Shown: positions 32,701 to 42,579 of the stretch, piece by piece
Layout of the letters: the number at the start of each line of letters is the position of its first letter
How positions within the stretch are numbered: position 1 is the stretch's first letter
Source of the DNA: Parietaria judaica
Taxonomy: Eukaryota; Streptophyta; Magnoliopsida; Rosales; Urticaceae
Reading direction: 5' to 3'
Length of the DNA stretch: 64,000 bases
Assembly (NCBI GenBank): GCA_954871525.1
Contig: OX940867.1
Coordinates: forward strand, 13,307,343 to 13,371,342
Notes under the pieces: model-generated
The model's input: only the letters and a program-made list of their open reading frames with translations
Told to the model about the DNA's origin: nothing
The model's database searches: none
Translations under genes and position numbers: made by a program

Positions 32701-33009
32701 CCTGTCCGGGCCTAGCTTTCGCCTTTTTTGTTTCACCGGCTTGTAGCTCGGATCTACATTTAGGCGATGGGTTGTGATGCTTGGGTCTATGCCGGGAATG
32801 TCCTTGTGAGACCAAGCAAAACAATCCCGATTTTTGGTCAGGAATTTGAGGAGATCTTTTCTGACGTTATTGTCTAGTCCTTTCCCGATTCCTACCCGGT
32901 GGTCCGGGTTGTCGGGGTCGATCTGGACCTGGACTGTCATTTCCAGGTTAGGTTCGTCCGTATCGGTGGTCCTTTCCTGTCCGTCGTCCTCTTTTTCGTC
33001 TAACGCCAT
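29734..33009 (-). CDS. pol: Element 2 Pol: RT, RNase H, second RNase H, integrase
   Basis: 1091 residues from the ATG at 33009. Domain order: reverse transcriptase (~90-270; MPFGLKNAGATYQRL), native RNase H (~350-480), a second archaeal-type RNase H (~520-650; VDGASNQGG, HSDSKL, ADALAGLA), integrase zinc-binding motif (~735; HEIHSG...CDKCQ), and the integrase core with D (~815, MDIVGPF), D (~875, ADNGPQF) and E (~907, GNGQAE). Gypsy order (RT before integrase) plus the dual RNase H marks a Tat-like element. The RT catalytic box reads YIND (residues 244-247) instead of YIDD, which should disable polymerisation. It lies in the same frame as Gag-Pro, separated by UAG. Confidence 0.95.
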   Translation of the reverse strand: MALDEKEDDGQERTTDTDEPNLEMTVQVQIDPDNPDHRVGIGKGLDNNVRKDLLKFLTKNRDCFAWSHKDIPGIDPSITTHRLNVDPSYKPVKQKRRKLGPDRAQAVNEEVTKLLQTGSIREVKYPDWLANTVVVKKKNGKARVCIDFTDLNKACPKDGFPMPHIDRLVEATCGHELLSFMDAFSGYNQILMHPEDQEKTAFITDRGIYCYKVMPFGLKNAGATYQRLVNQMFAEQLGKTMEVYINDMLVKSSQATDHVTHLEDCFNILRKYQMKLNPTKCTFGVTSGKFLGYLVTQRGIEANPDQINALQNMPSPRTVRETQRLTRRIAALNRFISRATDKCLPFYKLLKGNKKFEWTEECEKAFQKLKRYLSTPPILTRPILGEPLFLYLAVSPSAVSGVIVREDCGEQKSIFYISKSLEDAETRYPAIEKLALAMITAARKLRPYFQSHTIMVMTTQPLRIILHSPNQSGRLTKWAVELSEFDIEYKIRTCAKSQVLADFLIELPADGSKEGHEDGEWKLEVDGASNQGGSGIGIRLISPTGEVLEQSFRLKFHATNNETEYEALIAGLKLAKAVGARKVRAHSDSKLVTSQINGEYATRDDRMEKYLSVVKGLIQQFEHVEIVQIPRSENASADALAGLASTSDPEVKRIIPVETIDEPSLTREVCNIRIEEDDWRTPIINYILTGAKPRDKQKARKLRIQSARFCMIGEKLYKRSYTGPYLRCLGKTEAQIVLHEIHSGECGNHSGGRSLANKAKRQGLFWATMLADSENYAKRCDKCQRHSPSIHRPAEELSSVSVPYPFMKWSMDIVGPFPLAPAGKRFLLVVTDYFSKWVEAESYANIKDVDVENFLWKNIISRFGLPKEIIADNGPQFISTRFQNFCINWKISLNTSTPRYPQGNGQAEVANRVIVDGIKRRLDTKKGRWADELIGVLWSYRTTPRRATGETPFSMVHGTEAVIPAEIETPSLRREFAPLNTKLNDKMREDQLDYIDERREQALIRIANYQNSIARYYNSKVKRRKFMVGELVLRKIFQNTAELNAGKLGANWEGPYIVTEVVKPGVYRLATPDGTRVLRSWNAMHLRKYYA

Positions 33010-33015
33010 TAATTG

Positions 33016-33024
33016 CTACGCGGT
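33016..33024 (-). promoter_or_regulatory. UAG stop between gag-pro and pol in element 2
   Basis: The Gag-Pro stop is TAG at 33018-33016, followed in the same frame by CAA TTA and then the Pol ATG at 33009. UAG-CAA-UUA fits the CAR-YYA readthrough context known from tobacco mosaic virus. Readthrough would give a Gag-Pro-Pol fusion. Confidence 0.6.
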
Positions 33025-35559
33025 AGATCGCTCCTTTCCGGCTTTGGCGGCCTGGATGTTCCGGAACGCGCTCATGTAGCAAATTCTGGATTGCTTTTGA
33101 TTTCCCTTGATTTCAACGATTTTTCCCGCCCTATTCGGGAAGCGTATTAGTTGATGGTAGGTTGACGGTACGACCTTCATCATGTGCAGCCAAGGTCTTC
33201 CTAATATCATGTTGTAAACTGACGGGCAGTCCAACACTAGGAAATTTTTGGTCTTCCCGACCCTTGCTGCTGCGATGGACAGTCGCACCGTGCCAATGGC
33301 ATTGATGGTTCCTCCATCGAAGCCGGTTAGCGGGATGGCTTCTCTGTTGATCTCTGTTTCTTCTACTCCCAGTTTTAGCAATGGCTCCAGGAAGATCACG
33401 TCAACTGAGCTCCCGTTATCGATTAGGATCCTGTCCATCGTATACGAGGAAACTAGGAGTGTGACGACCAACGCATCGTCGTGCGGACCAATCAGTGTGG
33501 CCGCTTCACTATCTTTGAATGAGATCTCGAAGTCTGGCTCTTGCCTCGGTACGATTACCGGTCCGGCCTTGAGCCTCCTCTGATGGGCCTTGATGGAATT
33601 TACCGAGTTACCATGTAGTTGGGAACCTCCCACGATAGTGTAGATTCTACCGATGGGCTCGGGGATGTCGCTGAGCTGCTCTCCGGAATTCTCCGTTTCT
33701 TCGTACGTTTGCTCGTCTGATTCCTCGAGCATGTGTACTCGTCCTCTTTTGCTAGGCTGTATGCTTTCGCGCGGCGTTCTGTGTTGCTCTTCTCTTTTCT
33801 GGCCGGTTTGGTGTTGATTTTGGGGAGGGCTTTGCTCGATCGGTTGCCCACATTTCAGCTCATTGCCGAAGTTTATTTCCCCCAATTCTCCATTGACGTA
33901 CTTTTCCGCTAGGCGAGCACGGAGTACCATACAATTCTTCGTATGATGTCCGAATACCTTGTGGAAGTTACACCACGCTTTTGGGTCGTGCTTTGGGAAA
34001 CCTTCGTGGCTGTATGGTGGGAAGTCTCTCGAGCTGACCAGGACTTCTCCAGGGGTTTCTTCTGCCTCGATCTGTTCTTCGAACTCCGCAGTTTCCGAAT
34101 TTACGTTGAAAACGTACGGGCTTCGCGGGTTGGACCCGTTGTTGGCCCTCGGATTCTGGGTTTGGAATGGGTGCTTCTGGACTGGAGGGGGATTCCTTTG
34201 TCCCCTGAATGGGATGCTGTGATTCCCAGCCCTAGGCGGCGGCTGCTGCCCGGGTGGCCCGGTATTCCGCTGGTGAACGGGTAGAGACCCATGTCTCATT
34301 CGCATGGCTTCGAGTTCTTCGTCATGCCTGATCCAGTTGGATGATCTGTGGATTACATCTTCGATGGAGTCGTAACGATTCACGACGATGTCCGTTTTGA
34401 ACTTCGAGTCGTACCATAATCCGGCCGTGAGAGCGGCTATGGCGGTTTCGTCACTGATCCCGTTTATTTTGACCATGGTCTTTTTGAACCTGGTCATGAA
34501 AGCTCTGAGGGGCTCTCCTCTCTCTTGCTGCAAAGCATAGAGGTTCGCCGCCGTGATCTCAGTTTCCATAAACATGGAAAAATGTTTGAGAAAAAGGGTC
34601 GTTAGCTGTCCGAAGTTGTCTATGGAACGCGGTTCAAGTTTCGAGAACCATTCCATCGCCGGGCCGACCAAATTCTCAGAGAAGTATTGGCAGCTCCCGG
34701 CATCCAATTCGTGCGCTTCCAGATGGGCTCGCCCCATCGCAATCCTGAAGGACCTCAAGTGCACTTTGGGATCGGTTGTCCCGTCGTACTTAGGCACATA
34801 TACTCGTCCGCCTTCCCTGAGTATGACGTTAGTTATGACGGACTTAAAGGGTGTCCTTTCTGCCTCCTCCACTAGGCGTTCTATCTCGGGGGCAGCGGTA
34901 GTGGCGCTGTGCACGCGAGAGCGCACGTGAATGAGCTTCTCATTCATTTCGGCCATTGAGCGTTTGAGCTCCTCAAGTTCTGTGCGTTGGGGAGCTTGTT
35001 CGGGACGCACAGCCTGGAGGGGTTCCTGCCCGTACACCGGGCTGGGATGCCTCGGATACGTGACCGGGTGGCCGTTGAGGGCCTGGCTGATGTTACGGCT
35101 TTGCTCGTACCCCGATTGTCGGTTTTGGGGTCCCGGGCGTTGGTGACTGCTCGAAGCGACGTTCCCCGCGTTAGACGGGTAGAGACCCGTCAAGGGGGTA
35201 AAAAGGGGTGTTCCTGTTTCAGGAGGCGGGGGAGGTGTTGCGGGCCTAGGGCCGCTGGGTAGTCGGGGCTGGTTTCGCCTTGGCGCTTGCGGATTGTCCA
35301 CGTCGGCAAAGTCGAAGTGGACAGCGTCGAGCCCGGTCCTGCCTTGATACCCAGAGTTTTGTCCCGGATCAGTCCGGTTGGTGTTCCGACGACGCTCATT
35401 TCGGGCTTGGTTGGCTTCCAGAGATTCGAGTCGTTGGCGTAGCTCTCGATTCTCTGCAGCGCTAGCCTCTAGCTGAGATTGTAGGTTGCTTGATTCCGTG
35501 TTTGGATCTGGGTTGTTCACCTCAGACCCGTTCACGGTTGCGACTTCATTGTTGCTCAT
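33016..35559 (-). CDS. gag: Element 2 Gag-protease
   Basis: 847 residues from the ATG at 35559 (MSNNEVATVNGS); the frame is open 14 codons further up but only from TTG. The N-terminus is Pro/Gln/Arg-rich. The retrotransposon Gag domain covers ~260-420 (YDGTTDPKVHL; AMEWFSKLEPRSI; NLYALQQERGEPLRAF). A Cys/His cluster near 535 (WCNFHKVFGHHTKNC) is an incomplete zinc-knuckle-like motif. An aspartic protease lies near 715-790 with DNGSS as the active site in place of the usual DTG/DSG triad. The stop is UAG, then Pol in the same frame. Confidence 0.92.
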   Translation of the reverse strand: MSNNEVATVNGSEVNNPDPNTESSNLQSQLEASAAENRELRQRLESLEANQARNERRRNTNRTDPGQNSGYQGRTGLDAVHFDFADVDNPQAPRRNQPRLPSGPRPATPPPPPETGTPLFTPLTGLYPSNAGNVASSSHQRPGPQNRQSGYEQSRNISQALNGHPVTYPRHPSPVYGQEPLQAVRPEQAPQRTELEELKRSMAEMNEKLIHVRSRVHSATTAAPEIERLVEEAERTPFKSVITNVILREGGRVYVPKYDGTTDPKVHLRSFRIAMGRAHLEAHELDAGSCQYFSENLVGPAMEWFSKLEPRSIDNFGQLTTLFLKHFSMFMETEITAANLYALQQERGEPLRAFMTRFKKTMVKINGISDETAIAALTAGLWYDSKFKTDIVVNRYDSIEDVIHRSSNWIRHDEELEAMRMRHGSLPVHQRNTGPPGQQPPPRAGNHSIPFRGQRNPPPVQKHPFQTQNPRANNGSNPRSPYVFNVNSETAEFEEQIEAEETPGEVLVSSRDFPPYSHEGFPKHDPKAWCNFHKVFGHHTKNCMVLRARLAEKYVNGELGEINFGNELKCGQPIEQSPPQNQHQTGQKREEQHRTPRESIQPSKRGRVHMLEESDEQTYEETENSGEQLSDIPEPIGRIYTIVGGSQLHGNSVNSIKAHQRRLKAGPVIVPRQEPDFEISFKDSEAATLIGPHDDALVVTLLVSSYTMDRILIDNGSSVDVIFLEPLLKLGVEETEINREAIPLTGFDGGTINAIGTVRLSIAAARVGKTKNFLVLDCPSVYNMILGRPWLHMMKVVPSTYHQLIRFPNRAGKIVEIKGNQKQSRICYMSAFRNIQAAKAGKERSTA

Positions 35560-35603
35560 GTTCGCGGAGTGCTTTGAGCTTTTAGGAGTTAGCGAGATCA
35601 ATT

Positions 35604-35623
35604 TCCCACAGACGGCGCCAAAC
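35604..35623 (-). other. Primer-binding site of element 2
   Basis: Minus strand GTTTGGCGCCGTCTGTGGG directly follows the ...CGTCAACA end of the 5' LTR. It is the same start as in elements 1 and 3. Confidence 0.75.
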
Positions 35624-36504
35624 TGTTGACGTGGTTTCCCACCTCAATCAGTCAAGTGTGACTTGTGAGTGTATGATATTTTTGGATGAAGCAATTTGGT
35701 GGAATTCGATCTCTCACGTTGCAAGCTCACGATTCACTCACGTTGCAAGCTCACGATTCACTCACGATATATGTATAAATATATAAGCGATATAAATGAG
35801 ACGAGGGATTTTTTATAGAGATTCGTCCCAAAGCGGTAGTTGACTACTTCCTCTGTTAGTTTATTGCGACAATGAACATAGACGGATAGCTACAGGCAGC
35901 CAGATCACGTCTGAGAGTAGGAAGAAATGGAGAAAGAAAGAAAGAAAGGACACAATAAGATCTCAAAATGACAAGAATGCCGGGTAGAAACTCTTCAGTG
36001 TATTCTCTCGAGGTTGTAAGTGTGCGTGTGTGTTGATCTGAGCTTGATCTTGGCATTTATAGACTTCAATTCTTCCCGTTGAACTTCCGGGAATCGAGGG
36101 GTCTTCACTCCGTGCTGACCGGGTTGAATGGACGATCTGGCTACACGTGTCCCATGACTTCGTTCTCGTCGTCGTGTTTGAATTATGCCCGTTGGAGACT
36201 TGACTCTGTGCTCCTGGTCTTCCGTCTGAGTTTGAAATGGGATGCCGGGTAGAGAATATGACGACTCTACCCTCGTCTTTCTGGGCTGCTACCGAGTGGA
36301 TTTGGGCTTTAGAACTCATTGGGCCGAGTAGCCTATGTCCGTAGGTTCTTGGTCTGATTGAGAATCTCTTTGGGCTTCTCAAATGGGCTTTTGCGAATAC
36401 CAGTTTATTTCTTTAAAGCCTTTTATCATGGTTTGTAAATTTAATTAATTCACAACCTTAGCACTTTATGTCACATTAAATAATGACGAATTTGTACATC
36501 AACA
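35624..36504 (-). repeat. Element 2 right LTR (5' LTR in element sense)
   Basis: 881 bp. It equals the left LTR (853) plus a 24-bp tandem duplication (GTTGCAAGCTCACGATTCAC and four more bases, near 35740-35765) and a 4-bp AAAG/GAAA gain near 35940. Confidence 0.94.
36055..36061 (-). promoter_or_regulatory. TATA box in element 2 5' LTR
   Basis: TATAAAT on the minus strand, about 430 nt before the LTR's 3' edge in element sense. It is the likely start of the genomic RNA. Confidence 0.5.
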
Positions 36505-38753
36505 CAATGTATCACTTATTTATTTCAGGTCTATTTTTATATTGGTCCAGTGTATAAAACGCATGTCGTTTGTGTTCTTAGATAATAGCAGAATGGCCCA
36601 TGAGAAAGCCCATGAGAGAGAATTATGCTTCTCTTGAAGGCAGACTATATTTTAATTTCTTTTTTTCTAAATAGGCTACTTATAAATTTGAAATTTAGAG
36701 CAAGTATCCTTCCTTTGAATGTCTAAAATTAAGTCTGTGTTTGTTTGGGTCAGTTTGGAGTTGCTTCTAAATATGTGATTTTGTTTTTTCTTTAATTTTA
36801 TAGAAAAAATTGTGTTTAATAAGTTAAAATAAAATTACTTTATGAATAATTTTTGTTTTCAATAAGTAAAAATAAAAAACATCTAATTGATGCGTTTGGA
36901 GAAAACTATTTTGAAGGTTATACGTATCTTTCTCATCTTTTTATTTTATTTTTTTATTTAAATAATTTTATTTTATTTTATATTAAATTTCAAAACTCCG
37001 TAATTTTAATTTTACAACTCTGACTGACTTATAAAAATAAGCATTGGAAAACTTGTGACGAATCCAATGATGAGTTGGAAGATATAGTTTTGATGTATTT
37101 ATAAATAATGTATTTTTAAACTACTTTTAAGAATTGATTGTTAGTAATTACGTAACCAAACACTAAATTACTTAACCAAGTAGCACTTTTTGTTACATTA
37201 CTTTTGAAAAATGATTTGTATAACAGCACAACAATGCCAAATTGGGCATTTATTTGTTTGTTTGTTTGTTTAAGATTAAGACGTCTGAATCTTGAAGCAG
37301 ACTTGAATATTAAGATGCTACTTCTTAATTTGCATGACTAAAAATTAAGTTTGTTTGTTTTTTGAACATCTGGATACAAATTTTATTTAAAATAATTTTT
37401 AATTACATATATACTATAAATTTTATGTATTATAATCATAAAAATTTATCAATTCAAACAAATTTTTTTTTTTAATTATGAACATTCAACAATTCAAACA
37501 TAAAATGCACAAAAATATTCATAACCCAACTTACATATTTATACCATAACAAGAATTATAGCCAAGATTTTGTTCGAGACACAAAATAAATGTTCATGAC
37601 AAAAACTATATCAAATCATCCACTTCATGAAAAAAAAAAAAAAAACATGTTCGTGACAAAAATAACTATCTTTTTCATGACAAAAAAATACATCAAAGTA
37701 TTCAATTAGAAATTTCTAATCTTTTTTCCCACAACTTTAACACAAACTTTCATAGCCTCTATGTCTTTTATATTCATCCATGCTTTTTTATGATTCTCTC
37801 ATTCATAAAGTGCACCAACGTAGGTAGAATATAAATGCTCTCCTCATCCAAATTCATCCAATCCTGCCATGGATGCCTCTATAGTAGGGCCAATAGTGGG
37901 TTGATTTTTAACCAATGACTCGAGTGTGTAAATATTTTTTCTTCGGTATCTTGTAATTTCACTCTTTTTTTTTTTGGTCCCTCCAAATGAGTAAGGCATT
38001 CTCTTTTTGGTTTCTCTATAGGAGTAGCGCGTTGAGAAGGGAACCATCATTTTTTATTTTTTTTATTATCATTTTCCTCAACGAACCATCTAGTTCAATA
38101 ATCAGAGGTTGAAACGTATACGAGGTCAAAGAGTTATACAACTAGGGCTCCAACCATAAACTCCAGTTGTCAAGGTACCATCAAACAATGATGTACAAAG
38201 ATCCGGATATGGTTTTCAATGGTTTAGCTTTAGGATAAGCCTAATATTCAAAAAATTAAAGCATTTATTATTACAATATATAGTTTCAATATCTAAAATC
38301 ATATTAAACTTTAAGAAAGATAGAAGTACCTTTATGTATTTATCTTCATCCCACTCGGCATTTGACCTAAGAATAATGTTGGTTGTAGGATCATAAATAT
38401 TTCCGGTTTTCTTAGTTATCGACAACCAAGCTTGATATTTTTCTCTCAAATAATGTAGTGATTCTTCATTTGTTTTTGTGAAGCTATAAAATTATGGGTA
38501 CTCTCTAAAACTTCTTTGACTTTGTTACATGAAGTTGGCTTCAAACTACTTTCAAGTCTCTCACTCATAGATACTTCTTGAATTCATGTCTCTAAAAAAC
38601 ATTTTTTCTACTTCGAGATTTCTCGAAAAACGCTCTTTGATTTTCACTAGATTGCTCCATATCTATTCACTACAAGAAAAACAAGTGGAGTAAAAAAAAA
38701 ATAACTAACAAAGAATTTCAACAATTTAGTTTTTTTGTTAGCATCAAAAGTGG
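36505..38753. other. Intergenic AT-rich DNA; no gene seen
   Basis: Starts with the CAATG duplication. Homopolymer runs, a (GTTT)n run near 37250-37272 and short ORFs without motifs. I see no coding exon, RNA gene or clear transposon end. Confidence 0.5.
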
Positions 38754-38769
38754 GTTTTGATTGAACACT

Positions 38770-38877
38770 TTTTTTTTTGAAGGCAGATTTGCTGCATGTG
38801 GGAATTGAACCCACAACCTCCACTTTCGAGGTAGTGAGGTAGTGGGGAATTACCACAAGGCTATCCTAACAACCACA
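38770..38877 (-). mobile_element. Short SINE with tRNA-like head and 16-bp TSD
   Basis: Minus strand: a 5' part with box-A-like TAGCCTTGTGG and box-B-like GGTTCAATTCC, ending in an A-run (the T-run at 38769-38777). Flanked by the perfect 16-bp direct repeat GTTTTGATTGAACACT (38754-38769 and 38878-38893). A Pol III promoter, A tail and long target duplication together indicate a SINE. At 108 bp it is unusually short. Confidence 0.75.
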
Positions 38878-38893
38878 GTTTTGATTGAACACT

Positions 38894-41537
38894 AATTACA
38901 ACACAACCTCGACACAATTATAATCGGGAGTGAAAAACCCTAAATTCGAACAATAATTTATGAAAACTCTAGATTCGAACAAACAGAAAGTAAAAAAACC
39001 ACACAAATATGAGCACGTACAAATTGATCAATGATCATGAACATATTTATAAATTTATAAGAGAATGAAAAACCTCATTAGACTCAGCACATATTAGAAA
39101 TCACCATTAAAAAGTATTCATAAAATTAAAGACTCCTAGCTTTTAAGCAACAATACTTTGTAACTTATATCAAATCGATTGAAAATTTTAACCAACAAAG
39201 CATCGAAGGCAAAAACAAGCTCAAAATGGAAGCACCCATAACCAGAGATAGCGCGACAGTTGGAGGAGATGTCGCGTCGGAGGAGGGTTGCAGATGGTGT
39301 TGTCGTTGGTGAGAGCAAATTTTGTCGAAGAAGAAAAGGCGAGAGTACAGAAAGTGAAAAGAAAAAAGACATAGAAAAAAAAAGATCTAAATGAATAAGT
39401 GATGGTGTGAGGTCTGACCGAATAAGACCACTTAAGTGACATTAAGTAACTTCTAAAAAAATGCACTTATTGATCTTATATCAATCTCAATTATATTAAG
39501 ATGTTCATTACGACTAAGTAAACATAATCTTAATAAATCATCTACCGCGAACATGCTCAAAAGCTAGTTGGTCTTCATGCGTTTGTTATCTCTTACGAGG
39601 AATTAAAATTGTAGTTCTGATATCTAATGACCATTTTGTTCAAGTGTGAATCGAAAAAACGTTTGGTGTTTTTTTAGGGTTCTTCGAAAACAAATACAAA
39701 AGTATTAGAGGTCAATTTTTCTAATCTGAATTGATATATGAAAGCTTTGACAATCAAACTATAAGAAGATTATTTCTTTCTATTCTGTTTTTATTAAATA
39801 TTAATATGTAAGTTGCCACAAAACGCAATCAAGCTGCCTTCAAAAAAAATTAAGTGAGACTCAATTCAAATGTAACTTTTGTTTGACTAACTGTTTTTTT
39901 TTGGGGATGTTTGACCAAGTGTTTTTTTTTTTAAATGAAGTAGCGCTATCGGACAATGTTACAATGCACTATCGCATTACTAGATATATTCAGTGTACGA
40001 ACATGTGACACTATTGACCAAGTTTACATATGTAAAGAGGACACTCATTTGCGTCTCATAAGGATTGAACCCGTGACCTCTTAAATCGAGGTGCACTGGA
40101 GCAAGCTTGCCAAGTGGTAAGTGAGAGCAATGAAGAAAAAGAAAACATAGAAACAAACGAACGAACCTGGAATAGAGCAAAACGACAAAACCTAGAAGAT
40201 GCAGAATTCCTGTTGAGGATCTCCAGCAACTAATACCGACAAACAAGTAACGACAAATCCAAATATATTTGCTTTATCCGATCCTTGTGTTCCAAAACAA
40301 TTTCATGATTAGCCCTTCGTATGTTTGTAATTTGTTTTTAAACTCCAATGTTGAGGGAGATTTTCTAATAAAAAAGATTATATTGATATAAACCCGACCA
40401 TTAAATTATAATATGAAAGCTGTCTAGGAGTTGGACTCTTGAGAAAACAAGGGCAAAGAGTAAAGATATCAACCTTTTTCTTAGTTTTGTAAAACCAAGT
40501 GGCTTATTTTATAAAATTTTATGTTACTAATTATGTATAACATTTATATATATTTAAAAAATTATATATAACAATGATAAAATGTCCCCGGCTGCCCTTT
40601 TTTGGCGGTTGGTACAGTTCGGTGGAAACTGGAAATTGAAACTGGCAAAAAAATAAAATACTTTTTTACTTTTAAAAAAGAGAGTTAAAAAATACTCAAA
40701 ATCTTAATATTTTTAGTAGAAAAATTTAAAATATTAGTGCTACTAGAAAAAATAAAATAAAATATTTGTTTTTCATTAAACTTATATGTAAGTAGTTATT
40801 ATTTTTAAATATTATTATTAAACGTCATGCCCGTCGGTTAACTATTAAATATAAAAATAATATTAGAGATTCTTAGCATTAATTCTCTATTAATTAATTT
40901 TATTATAGCTTAACTTAGTAAATTACTATGAAAATAAAACAACTTCTTCAATAAATATATATAGTTTCACTATGTATTATTATAGATGTTAAAGGTTAGG
41001 CAGAAATGCTAGTTTTACTTTAATTTTAGGCGTATTTATTACAAAGAGTCACATTATTGTACTTGGCCTGTAAATTGTATTTAATGGTCTATATATGGAT
41101 CATATTATATAATAGCGATAACCACTTTGGTCAAACAACAAATTATTCAAAACCATTCCTCACAATCTCTATAAGAATTGAGTCATTGACATTTTCCACA
41201 TAGAAATCAGTAGGGGTTGAATTTGAAAATCCCAATAATTATATATATTTATATATTTAAAAGGTCCCACTTTAATTCATGTGATCTCAATCAGAACCCA
41301 AGATTTATATATTATTATGAGATTAGTCATTTTATTATTTTTATTTTTATTATTTAATTGTTGGCGATCTTCAAGGAAGTTAGAGATTCAATGAAGGCCA
41401 AATGTTGCACCGACATTTCTTAAGAAGAAGAACAGCGTGAGACAAATCAAATTTATGAGCAAAATAAATAGACATTTTCTCAATGTGCTTTTAAAATAAC
41501 ATCCAATTTAGTCCCTGTGAAAGTGGTCCAAAGGGTA
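38894..41537. other. Intergenic, mostly unassigned
   Basis: AT-rich with short frames lacking motifs. One more tRNA-like stretch at 40049-40131 is listed separately. The 41460-41540 part leads into element 3. Confidence 0.5.
40049..40131 (-). mobile_element. tRNA-like SINE head (weak)
   Basis: Minus strand contains TACCACTTGGCAAG (box-A-like) and CACGGGTTCAATCC (box B) about 50 nt apart. I found no target duplication and no clear A tail, so it may be a degraded SINE or tRNA-derived fragment. Confidence 0.35.
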
Positions 41538-41542
41538 ATACT
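41538..41542. repeat. Target-site duplication ATACT, left copy (element 3)
   Basis: ATACT precedes the left LTR and follows the right LTR at 55463-55467. Confidence 0.85.
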
Positions 41543-42558
41543 TGTTTGACGTGGGATTTCATCCCCATACAAAACGACATATCGTCTGTCATTGGGTAAA
41601 TACGACACGCCATTTAACGTCTTGACTGATAAGACGTGTCGTTCATCTTCTACAACGAGACTGCGGCAAAATTATTAATCTTTTAGCAAGATCTGTTTAT
41701 TTAATTAATATGACAAATATTAATTAAATTATACTTGTTATTTGATTTAAATGTCAAATAAATTTTTGATATTAGTTGCACAACCATGCAATGCAACGTG
41801 AGGAATAATATATTCATCCCCCAAAATCCATAATTAAATAGTCCACTATTGGACTTAGGCTTTCCTTGAAAGTTGGAGGCTAATATGGATGATTTACTCA
41901 AGCTGATAACGTGCATCAGAGCAGCACCAATTCAAAGTGCAAAAAGGGAATCAAATACCTTTACACATGTCACCACAAGAGGGAAATAAGCTTGGTCAAA
42001 ATGATAAAAAGACTAGCACTTTCCACATGTCAAAGCATGAGTGCATGAGAAGAAGTCAAGTTCAACCACTACCCCAAAACATAAGAGAGAGTGGGAGCAT
42101 CCAACGTTGATGACTGAGGCTTATTTAAAGACATAAAGAAGAGGATTGAAGAGGGAGGAGAACAAGTTCAGAGGAAAGGAGATCACCACAAACACTTTAG
42201 AGAGGATTTATATTTCATATTACTCATTTTATGAGATGTAATTTCACCTCGTATTTTCACCTCGTTTCTGAGCTTTTCTTCTTCTCCCCCTCATATTGTA
42301 TTCACTTCGTTTCCAATAAGAAAAGTAGAGAGGAAGTAGTCAACTACCGCTTGGGACGAACCTCTATAAAAAACCACGGTGTCATTTTCCTTTATTTTTT
42401 ATATTATATATATATTATCGCAAGTTATTTAATATATTCGGAGTGATCTTTGCGAGTAAGACGAAGTATCGGGATTCATAGAGCAACATACGCAGACACT
42501 ACGATAAAACGGATTACGATTAATCCGCGACGGTTGATGGCGATTTTTGGCATCAACA
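41543..42558 (+). repeat. Element 3 left LTR
   Basis: 1016 bp, ends TTTGGCATCAACA. Contains the module at 42329-42371 shared with element 2. Confidence 0.9.
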
Positions 42559-42578
42559 GTTTGGCGCCGTCTGTGGGG
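42559..42578 (+). other. Primer-binding site of element 3
   Basis: GTTTGGCGCCGTCTGTGGGG directly after the 5' LTR; nearly identical to that of element 2. Confidence 0.75.
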
Positions 42579-42579
42579 A

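Larger units (their letters stand above)
27262..36504 (-). mobile_element. Element 2: near-complete Ty3/gypsy (Tat-like) LTR retrotransposon
   Basis: 9.2 kb in minus orientation. LTRs 27262-28114 and 35624-36504, 5-bp duplication CAATG. Primer-binding site GTTTGGCGCCGTCTGTGGG (minus strand) starts next to 35624; the polypurine tract AGTAGGGGGCTAAC lies next to 28115. Gag-Pro and Pol are open end to end. Two RNase H domains place it with the Tat-like group. By eye the LTRs differ by 7 substitutions plus a 24-bp and a 4-bp insertion in the right copy, so it is the youngest LTR element here. Confidence 0.95.

Noticed and set aside
35963..36382. 139-aa minus-strand ORF, also present at 27573-27992
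   Set aside because: It lies inside the two LTR copies of element 2; its repetition is explained by LTR identity, and it has no domain.
38778..38870. Functional tRNA gene
   Set aside because: Has box A and B but no plausible full cloverleaf; the 16-bp target duplication and A tail show a SINE insertion.
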